Origin: Hepsetus odoe
Taxonomy: Eukaryota; Chordata; Actinopteri; Characiformes; Hepsetidae
Length of the DNA: 64,000 nucleotides
Assembly (NCBI GenBank): GCA_017165825.1
Contig: CM029367.1
Coordinates: 18,287,759 to 18,351,758 of the forward strand
Direction of reading: 5' to 3'
Below are positions 22,090 through 64,000 of this stretch, one piece after another. A model generated the notes under the pieces. The model was not told the origin of the DNA. It worked only from the letters and a program-made list of their open reading frames with translations, and did no database searches. Both the position numbers and the translations under genes were made by a program. Within the stretch, counting starts at the first letter, position 1. Each line of letters begins with the position of its first letter.

Positions 22090-24325
22090 TATAAAGTTTA
22101 TAACAGGCACCCTGCAAGTGAATGTGCAGTACAAGGACATCAGAGTACAATCAATTAAAATAAATATCTTGGAAAAAAAAAACATAAAAAAGCACACCAC
22201 TCAACGACAAAGTAAAGCTGAGTCTTAATTAAGATCACAGCTGCGTGAAAAAATGCCAAATTGCAGATAATTAAAAAATTAATTATACATTTTAACCAAT
22301 TATGTCCCATAACTACATTTAGATTGTAAGGAAAAGGCTCCCAGAACCTGTTCTGGTAAAGTGAGGAGGTTGTGTGAGGTGGCAAAAACATAATCAGTTC
22401 ATAATCTGATTAGGATTTTCTATTACATTTTAAACTAAACATTCAAAAGTGACCAGAAACAGAAATGATAACTGATATCTAATGCTGTATGATTTGATTT
22501 GAAATATTCCAACAGATTTGTGGTCAGACAACCACAGAGAACATAAAAATGACAGATGTTAAATAATGAAAGTTATGGGTTATTGGTTTCAGTGACATGG
22601 GTGAAGTGCGAATTTTGAAATGATCAGCTGATGTGATTGTTATGATCAATATGCATTGCAACAAACCTGCAATAGCAGGTGCATCTCTTTCTGGGGCTTG
22701 ATAATTGTTAAGTAGATCTCTGCTTTTTATAGTGTAGTAGTTGTTGGCTATAACATAACTATGAGTATGATTGTCTTTATTTTTGCTAAACAGGAACAAA
22801 AGTAGCATTTTAATCAAAATGTAGAATAGCAACCTGGATAAACCTGTGTTAAATCATGTCCCGTCTCAGTGATGAAGTATAAGCGGAAGGGTTTACAGTA
22901 TTCGGAGGACACCTCAGCCTCAGAGGACACCTGATAAACAGATGTAACATGGACCATGGTTTTTCATACTGTGTACTGCAGCACTGAACATTTTCAAGAA
23001 AATGCCTAACACACTTAAAATGTAACACTATTACTGTTTACTGTAACGCTGTTAATGTCTAAAAGACACACGGTTCTGTTATTCCTTACTTTCACAGTGT
23101 GAATCTGTGCAAAGGTTTAGATTTATATTAAAAACAGAGATCAGAAAATGGTGGGGAGAGGAATGGAGGGCATCAGTTTGAGGCTTTGACATGCAGCATG
23201 TAAATGGTCAATAGTAAGTCTTTTAGGATGCCATTGATTTAAGGCACTATTTCTTATTTATGGTCAGATAGTATTTCACTGGAGTCTGAGAATATGTTGC
23301 GTTGATGTATTCATGAACAAAACAAGTAGTACCTGAATTCCACTGTAGTTAGCTAACCACATTTTTAGACAGACTTCAATACGTGGCCATTAAAAGCTTG
23401 AATAATCTCAGGGTCCATAAGACAAAGTTCTCTGTGCTTTAAAAAAAATACAGGCAGCCCAATCACAGTGTTTAAAAATGAATTTTACTGGGAAACAGTT
23501 TAGCTCAAGCTTTAGTGGGAATAAAATATATGGATTTGATCCCAGCATAAAAGCGATGAGCATGCTGAATTCAGCAGGGGCTTTGGGCTTTTTATATGAA
23601 TGATGTCATGAATCGGAGGCACAGTAGGAGTTTCAGATAAACCTAACATTTGCACAAGCCCTGGGCTGGCCACATCACCAGGGGAATGGCCGTCTGCTAT
23701 TATATCATATACAGAAATGTAAGAACTGCGAAAGAAAGTGCATATGCAGTGTCTGCACAGAGCACTTCTGAAATTTATACGTAACCCTTACAATAAACAA
23801 GAAACATTTGTGCTTTTTAAGGATACTCAGCTAATGTGCATGTCTTTTTTTGGGGGGGGTAATATATTATTATGTACATGTTCTGTAACATTCATCCCGT
23901 GTGGAACCTATAAATTCTCTAGCTGTGAGATACAGTGTTATAATCCAACTGAGTAGTCCACACAAGGTTCGGAAGATAAGGAGTTCGCAGCCAGTCTGGG
24001 ACAAAAAGCAAGTGAGGTCACAACCTGCTGCAACATATCTCCAATACATCTCCAATATAATATGAGGGGCTTGAGGCGAATAATCACAAACATTCATCAG
24101 GATGACTGCGGCCTCTGTGCACACACACACACGCACTCACGCAGACTCAGAGTATGAACTCCTCCCTTGTGGGGACTCGTGTAGAGGAGCGCTGAAAGCT
24201 CCAGTTCTCTTGTAGCTTTCTCTTGATGTACAAAGGAACTTTAATTTCTCTATTGCAGCAGTAAAGGCTAACCAAAACAGAAGTTTCCACTTCTGCTCCT
24301 TCCATCTGTCTTCTTTCTCAAGCAG
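22090..24325 (-). other. prkg1 3' flank, possible long 3' UTR
   Basis: No coding exon, SINE or transposon was recognised in this 2.2 kb of AT-rich unique sequence. It could be the distal 3' UTR of prkg1 if the AATAAA near 22078 is used, or plain spacer before dkk1. It contains a short (CA)n around 24118-24131. Confidence 0.35.
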
Positions 24326-24339
24326 TTTATTCTTTTATT
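24326..24339 (-). other. candidate prkg1 poly(A) signals (proximal)
   Basis: Two AATAAA hexamers on the minus strand (24326-24331 and 24334-24339) lie about 125 nt past the prkg1 stop and could end a short 3' UTR. Further AATAAA sites at about 22776-22781 and 22078-22083 would allow a UTR of up to 2.4 kb, which is more usual for this gene. Sequence alone cannot show which is used. Confidence 0.4.
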
Positions 24340-24461
24340 TCTGATAACAATCCTTAATGCAGTCCGTCCAAAAGATGCAGCTCTGTTTCAGGCAACAGTT
24401 GAGCAGGTCTTTTGTTTGGTATGTGAGAAAAGTGAGCAGTATGCAGTATGCAGGAGTAGCT

Positions 24462-57080
<32,619 letters not shown>

Positions 57081-57559
57081 CTGCAAGAAAATCAAGAACC
57101 AACTCATGATTTCCAAAAGATCATTCATATTTACTTAATACTTCATCCAGCTGATGTTGGGGAGCCTAGGTTATATGCAAGGATTTAACAATATAAGGTT
57201 ATGAACAAGTATTTAAGTGCATTGCAGATCCTGTGTTTTTCCTGCTATATGTCTCCTTTAAGACTTCAAATGACTAACTTATCAATATTATTTGGAAAAT
57301 AATGTATTTTTCACTACAGAGATGTTTTTAAGTTTTTTTTTGTTTTTTTTAGTTGGCCTTCTGTCTGATTTGATGTCTTTATGTCAAAGCTACCAAAAAC
57401 CAAGCACATATATGTGACTTAATCATACTAATCAGACTAAAACTGAAATAAATTTAGTGTTTGTTTTATATAACAGTCTTGTATGAAAATTTCACATGAA
57501 TATAGTCATGTGAAAAATTATTTTTAAATTATTATTAAATTAAATTAAATTATTCCTAA

Positions 57560-58500
57560 TTAAAATGGCTCAAATCACACACAGGTGTAGCACATCAGGT
57601 GCACATGATTATAAAGAGGTTTGCCCAATTAAACCTTGCTAACCTTGCTCAAAGGTACCTCAGGGCAACCTACCGGTAAGGGATTCAAACCCAAAATTTT
57701 CCAATCCTGGGACCAACTCCCTAACCACTAGACCACCACTGCCCAGCTGATGTGAAAGTGCATCCCTCTACAATCAGAAAGAGACTGCACAACTTTAACT
57801 TGCATGGGAGGTGTGCAAGGAGGAAAGAAGCATTTGAATTGCATCGCCACAGGTGTGCAAGGAGGAAAGAAACCTTTGCTCTCTAAAAGAAGCATCAAGG
57901 CAAGACTGAAGTTTGCCAGAGAGAACATAGACAAAGTCCAGGACCTCTGGAATAATGTTCTTTGGACAAATGGGACTAAAATTTAATTATAAGGACACCA
58001 GAATAGAGGACATGTCTGGCGTAAACCAAATATAGCATTCCAGTACAAAGAACCTAATATCAACTGTGAAGAATGGAGGTGGAAGTGTCATGGTTTAGAG
58101 ATGCTTTGCTGCAGCAGGACTTGGCCAGCTGACCACCACAAAATCCACCATGAATTCTACTGTGTATCAAGAGGGTGCTTGAAGAACATATGAGACCATC
58201 TTTAAGAACATTAAAGCTGAAGCAGACCTGGACCCTGCAACACAACAATGGCTGAAAACTAAGAAATAGAGAGTCAAAACCCAGATCTTAATCCCATTGA
58301 GATGCTGTGGGAGTGGGGCAAACTTTCCTCAGAGCGATGTCAGAGACTGGTAAACACAACAAGAAGTGTCTCACTGTGGTTATTTGAGCCAAAGGAAGTA
58401 ACACAAGCTATTAGGAGTAGGGTGTCCTAACTTTATCCTCAGTTAGAATACACATTTTTGTTGATATCTTTTGTTTAATAACTTTTGATCTGTGTTTCAC
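57560..58500 (+). mobile_element. Tc1-like transposon remnant with nested SINE head
   Basis: At 57780-58330 several frames give Tc1 transposase pieces: FARENIDKVQDLWNNVLWTN, KNGGGSVMV, and a shifted NPIEMLW near 58290. Multiple stops and frameshifts make it inactive. A short direct duplication (GTGTGCAAGGAGGAAAGAA) lies at about 57811 and 57854. It lies in prkg1 intron 2. Confidence 0.75.
57630..57748 (-). mobile_element. SINE 5' (tRNA-like) portion, minus orientation
   Basis: It holds CCTTGCTCAAAGGTACCTCA through CCAACTCCCTAACCACTAGA and ends CCACCACTGCC. It is the head module only, and appears to sit inside the Tc1-like remnant. Confidence 0.78.
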
Positions 58501-61500
58501 AGATCAGTTGTAACATAGTCCATATTTCTTCCTATTATTTCTTGCACAAACATCACTTTCCAATCTTTGAGAAAAACAAATCACAAAGACAAAAGCATAC
58601 CACAACCCTGCCCTGTCCTATGCTTCGTGGCCCTTAGGAGGTTACCAATAGGCCAGTAATTGCATGGAGGTGCTATGAATTAAACATTTTATAATTTCTA
58701 CTTTGCTTCTGCACAAGATCAGCAGTAAAGCTGTTCGTTTCATAGCCAAAGGTATATTATGTATAACAACATTCACATCAAATGCTTTCGTCTTTCTGTC
58801 AATTTCAGCGGTTAATTTCAGCGGTCCTGAGCCAAACAAATGGAAGCAGCCCTTCAATGCTGTTCTATTCTCAAACACAGCTGCTGTTCAGTGTCTGTGG
58901 CTTACAGCTTTTACCCAATAAGAAGTGTGCTTTTGCGCATAAAATCCAGCACACCCTGACATAATGGCACAATTATGAGATGGGCAGACAAGTGTGAAAA
59001 GTGTGCAGACTTTCTGTTTATTTTCAAATGAAAAAACTAAAGTGAATCATATTGCAAAGCTAGACAAGGTCACCCAGAGGAACAACCTTCTGGGAACAAA
59101 GGCGTTTTGAAAGGCAATCTTTGAGTGCTGAAAGAGAAAAAGAAAACAGAAATCTGAGGAATAAAAAAGAGAAAAACTGAGAGTATGCCATCCTTGGTTC
59201 TTGATTAAAGGTAAATGAGGAGAAAATGTAGCTTTGACCTGACAGCTGTTATGTACCGTTTGAGTAAGTCCCAAAAAAATAACTACTAAACATCTGCTGA
59301 TCTTTTTCCGTTTACACACACACACACACACTTGGACACAGAAAAAACTGCTCATCCTTTGTTCTCTCATGAAACAATTTCATTAGCAAACATCTCTGAT
59401 AGTAGTGTCACAACAAGAAGTACTCACCCCATAGAAATCACCGTGCACTTCATTTCACAGATCAACATTATTTTAAATGTAAGATGTTACATTGCAAAAA
59501 CTCTTACTGAATCATTCGTGTGTGAAAGTCAACATCTAAAAACAAAGTTCAAACTTGTTGAACATGTTGATATGCTTGCAAATTGCCATGAAGTACAAAA
59601 GGGAGAGCATTATCTTGACCGCCAGTGCTCCATATATGGCAAAAATTTGACTTTTAAATGTTTAACCACCTATCAAATTTCTATTACCGACATTTAAAGT
59701 CGAGGTATACCAGCTGAGCCTCAACCTGTATTTTAAAAGGTTTTTAAACATGTTTGGCCATTAGCACCATTCATGAACTGCATGTATATATGTAGCTTAG
59801 AGAAATCTATTCCAGCTGCTAAGAATCCAGCTCAGATCATTCTGCAAGTAAGTATTAATCCTTTACTTCAAATAAGACCTACATACAGGACAGCAGGAAA
59901 TTTCAGAGTCAGTGTTTAAATCAAACACTGTGTTCTTTTCTCAACTCTGTCCCACAGCTCTTGTCCTCCACCAGAGCAGGAAGTCATAATGTATAAGCCG
60001 CATGGCCTCTGCACTCACATTCAGTCATACACAGGAAGTTTTGACCCTTGGAGTCAGGGAACAAGACATTTTGCTCTGGAGAGCTTGTTAGTTCTTCTTT
60101 TCATGCGGAAGTACTTTATTAAAGATGTCAATTAAACTGATTTTTTAAACTGATGTTTTTTTAAGACCATATTCATGGCATCCCACTGAGCCTGTATGAT
60201 CAAGAAGGACATGCAATATTTCTTTTTCAGAGTAGACTGCTCTTTTCAATGTACATATAAGAATTAAACATATATAAAATGTATTTATATTTATCCAAAT
60301 AAATTTTGGCAAAATTGGCTGTACATATATAAACAATAAAACTGAACAGTGCATTTAAAACAAATGTGTGTATAAACCCTAGGGATACAGATTGTCTCAA
60401 TGCTTAATTTAAGAATCTTATTCATAGAACAGCAATAAAGCTCATCTATAATGTTAGAGCCACCAAAAAGGCAAATACAATAAGTACGGATTCTGTGGTG
60501 CATAAAAAGGTTATAATTACAGTATAAAAATCTTCAAGATCATCCCCATTTTACTGCTTGACTGCTTTCCGAATTCACCAGTTATGTTAATAATGTTGTA
60601 AGGAAGAACATGCTAAAATAACACGAATAAAGGTGCACGCTCATTGAACTTGTTTAACTTATAAAATATCAGTATTACATTTTATCCTGCATTACTGTGT
60701 GTCCTTCACTCTGTTCCCTATTGTTTTCAAACAATTAAGAGAACAGAGAGAGAAAGTGAATCCTTGTTTCTCGGGGCAATCTACTGGTCTCAGATTCGAA
60801 AACACAATCTCCTGATCCTGGGGCCTCGCCCATAACCACTCGGCAAATGCTGCCCCTGATTCTGAATGTGAAAAAACTCTCAAGCTTAGTCTTGCAAACA
60901 TATTGTTCCCATTTTATCTGAACTGAGTACATTTTATGCAGATGAATGACTAGCCAAGAAGAGCAATTATACTGAATATTAATTCTCAGACAGTGTTGTC
61001 AAAAATCAGCTATGTTTATCCTGCCGTAGTCATTAAGCAGCACTGCAAAAGTAATTCAAGCGTTACTTCAACTCCTATTAAGGACATACCAGAAAAGGTA
61101 CAACCACTCATCAATGGCTGAAAGAGAGGAAAGCAGGGAAGGATATTATAAGTATGTGCTGGCATTGAACACAGTCTCGAAATACCTTCAAAAACGGTTA
61201 AGAACTTGAAGCACATAGTCATAACAGTTGTATTGAATCACGTAAAATAAGCTATGAGACAAAAATGATAACAGAAAAAAGTCACAGTTGCTTGAATTTC
61301 ACACAGTTGAGAGTATTTCACACAGTATTTCACAGAGTTGTACTCCCCAAGGAAAACACAGACAGGGTTCCAGAAGGTGTACCCCTGCTAATGTCTGCAG
61401 AAAAGAACGATTTGAAGCCCCTGTGGCGATGCAATTCATCATTCCACTCTGAGAGAACACACTCTTGTTTCTCCATCTACAGTCTGCCTCTGTATCTGCT

Positions 61501-61934
61501 GTAGTAACTTGGCAAATATAGATGGCAGAAGGTGTAATGGCTAATGGGAGCCATTGAAACCCAGTATTGGATTCAAGGGCCACCACCTAATACTGTAGCT
61601 GGCATTATCTGTAGTCATTAGCAGAGCCTTTATTTATTCAGATTGGACCTAATTAGAGTGGCAGCATTAGCACAGATTAATATGACATTTCAAGCACATT
61701 AATAGGCCAGCATTTCCTGCCTGGGCTCTCCCATGGTAAGGCTATGCCAATTATCACAGCTGAAAAATATCCTCTTGTGCAATTTTCGTCATGCACTTCC
61801 TTCTGTGGTGTACAACTCCACATTCACTACATGTGATTTACCTGAGACAGATATACGGAGGAAGATACCCAGCAGACCCGTAACAACTAGCTAGCGTCAC
61901 ATAAGTGAATTAACCCCCTATTTTTTATTGGCTG
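58501..61934. other. prkg1 intron 2, no exon recognised
   Basis: Unique AT-rich sequence with a worn SINE head at 60762-60852 (minus; CGATTCGAA-like B box, CCATAACCACTCGG). No match to the expected upstream exon (the GDVGSLVYVMED region) was found on the minus strand. Confidence 0.55.
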
Positions 61935-62106
61935 ACACACTGTGGCACTGCCATCTCACAGCAAAAAGGTCCTGGTTTTTCTTCCCAGGCAGGTCAGCTT
62001 GGGCTCTTTCTGTGTGGGGTTTGTATGTTCTCACTGAGTCTGCATGGGTTTCCTCCGGGGTTCACATGCACATAAGGTGGATTGGAGATGCTTAAGTGCC
62101 CCCTAG

Positions 62107-62159
<53 letters not shown>

Positions 62160-62262
62160 TGTGTGTGTTTCCCCTCCTTTCACTTGGTGAGGACTTGGGA
62201 TAGGCTCCAGCACCACCCGCAACCCTAATCAAGGACAGGCGGCTAAGGAAATGAGTAAGTGA
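61935..62262 (+). mobile_element. dispersed teleost repeat, plus orientation
   Basis: It contains CACTGTGGCACTGCCATCTC, CAAAAAGGTCCTGGTTTTTC, CATGGGTTTCCTCCGGGG, GGATAGGCTCCAGCACCACC and AGGACAGGCGGCTAAGGAAA, the ordered modules of the common element also seen at 17216. An internal (TG)n lies at 62107-62149. Confidence 0.78.
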
Positions 62263-64000
62263 ATAAGGATTTAGTTCATTGCATATTTAAAATTCTACTG
62301 ATTTGCCTTTTTTAATGGTGCATTAAGCATTTAATTTTCCCAAAATTAAGTCCCTTAGCAGGGAAACAAGATAAGCAAGCTAAAAACGGAAAATTCAACT
62401 GTTAAATGTTTTCCACCTAATATTTTTGGTCTGCTTATGTAGGAATGAAAATGAGAACATTTTCAAAAATCCTGAGCCTTTCAAAGACTTTGAGTGGCAA
62501 CAAATCAAAACATCCAGAGACCTGGAAATATTTCACTATTATTCTATTACTACAAGAGACATTAGACAAGTAATTTGTAATCACCATTATAAACAGAGGC
62601 TAGAACACTCCACAACTTTTCCCTAGAGGATTGACATTACATGACATCCTGCCCAACACTGTTTTGAATAATGCAAAACAACAGAAGCAAGAATGTAAAG
62701 CTGGAAACTCTGGATTGTGCGTCACATACTACCAAACATAATCTTTTTTTCTGTTTTAGTCTTTGGCTTAGTGTGTCCTGAATCTCAGTTTCCAGTTGAG
62801 CCAAAACAATCCATTTTGATGCATCACTACTATTCAGGTGTTTTCTTTAGAAAACCACAAACATAAGCAGAATTGCCAGAGTAGAATAACTTGTTAACAT
62901 GTGGAGTTTCACATAGATAGACAAGGCATTCAATCATCTATTTTAATGCAAATGAAAAATTATAACTGTGCCAAGGTCATGATCTCTCTCTCACTCTCTC
63001 TCTCTCCCTCTCTCTCTCTCTCCCTCTCTCTTTTTCACCCCCCCCCCCCCCCCCACACACACACACATGCACATGCACACACACGCATGCACACACCCAC
63101 ACACAAACAAACACAAACAAACTAAGGCTTTCGGGAGCTTTGGCATGCCTTGGCCACAGAAAGAATTCATGGTGTGTTTTCTCATCCAGTGCACTTATTA
63201 ATTCTGACCGGATGAGATTTTTTTCTTTCTTAGTAACAATCTCCAGAGATTCTCTTTCCTCCCTTTCCATCCTCTCCCCTCCCCCTTCTTTTCAATCTCT
63301 TGTAAGGCTGTATTGATTAATCTTTCTGTAAGAGCTGAGGATACAATATGCAGCACATTCCATGCAATGTGTAATTTAATTAACAAAAGTCTGACTAAAT
63401 TTAAATTGTATTTCTTTGGAGACATCAACCTTTTTTGCCTTTCAAAGCTAGTAAATGTGATTCTCCCTGATTAACTAAATTTCATTCTCTCTCTCTCTTT
63501 CTCTCTCTCTCTCTAATTGGCTTGTTTCAAAATTCAGAAAAATTAGAGAAGTATCCAGTTCCACCCTTAAGCACAAATACACAAATCCTTTAAATCCAAC
63601 AGCGTGTGCTTACCTCTGCACTACACAACAAAAATGAGAAACAAAGAATCCTTTCCCCCTCAGAATAAACAACTAGTGATTCTTTTTTCTCTTCTCTCTG
63701 ATAAAATCCATCTGCCTTCTCTCAGAAGAGGTCTAAAGTTATAAACTGGAGGGAAATTCACAAGTATAGTTATTCAAAGCTTGGAATAGGATTAAAGTTT
63801 CATTTAGTAGCATTGCTGTTCCAGAAAACAGTCCAAGCCATTAACCAATTTCACAGGTCTGCTAAAAACTCACACTCTGAATTAAAGAGTCAGTTTGCCC
63901 TGACGATGATGGTCAATGGCCATTCAGAGGCCATATTCACACAATCGGAGGCCATATTCACACAAACATGGGTGTATATAAGTGTGACTTTGCCACAACA
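62263..64000. other. prkg1 intron 2, end of window
   Basis: Unique sequence with a (CT)n-(C)n-(CA)n compound low-complexity tract at 62983-63072 and (CT)n at 63486-63513. A short direct repeat, GAGGCCATATTCACACAA, occurs at about 63927 and 63948. No prkg1 exon was recognised. Confidence 0.55.

Noticed and set aside
62977..63270. Possible prkg1 exon 2 on the minus strand near 63180 (SELISALDEKTHHEF)
   Set aside because: It lacks the expected DNDFMKNLELSQIQEIVDC and GDVGSLVYVMED sequence and has no matching splice phases.

Overview
The window is animal nuclear DNA and almost certainly from a teleost fish. It is intron-rich, AT-rich and full of (CA)n, (GA)n and (TA)n microsatellites. It also carries tRNA-derived SINEs, Tc1/Tcb2-like transposon remnants and a non-autonomous DNA transposon family. 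There is no operon structure, and no prokaryotic or viral gene was seen. I cannot name the species; an otophysan fish is a guess.

The main gene is prkg1 (cGMP-dependent protein kinase type I) on the minus strand. Sixteen coding exons run from 57080 down to the stop codon at 24462. They correspond to exons 3 to 18 of the 18-exon vertebrate gene. Joined, they give 1583 nt in one uninterrupted frame: the end of cGMP-binding domain A, domain B, the linker, the complete kinase domain and the C-terminal tail. Every junction is GT-AG and every phase matches its neighbour. Counting back from the C-terminus, the first residue falls at about position 145 of a 671-residue PKG I-alpha. Exons 1 and 2 (leucine zipper, autoinhibitory segment, first part of domain A) were not found and should lie beyond 64000.

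About 3.2 kb downstream on the same strand is a dkk1 (Dickkopf-1, secreted Wnt antagonist) locus, 21246 down to 18247, keeping the known PRKG1-DKK1 neighbourhood. This copy appears broken. Exon 2 has a frameshift followed by a stop, exon 3 lacks a recognisable acceptor and is out of frame, and exon 4 carries two frameshifts. At least two structural cysteines are replaced, and a (CAG)13 tract sits in the C-terminal tail. Its CpG-rich 5' end is retained. Because prkg1 a few kilobases away is intact over 1583 nt, general sequence error is an unlikely cause, although error local to this GC- and repeat-rich stretch is not excluded. A purine-rich minisatellite of about 0.9 kb fills most of dkk1 intron 2.

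The 18 kb below dkk1 (1 to 18246) has no gene that I can recognise. It holds SINEs, a Tcb2-like remnant, microsatellites and a few unique stretches that could be conserved regulatory DNA. The prkg1 introns hold most of the other notable structures: an 85-nt-arm inverted repeat around (TA)n beside exon 5, two near-identical copies of a 556-bp transposon, a TAC-rich higher-order repeat, a CA repeat touching the exon 3 donor site, and several SINEs.
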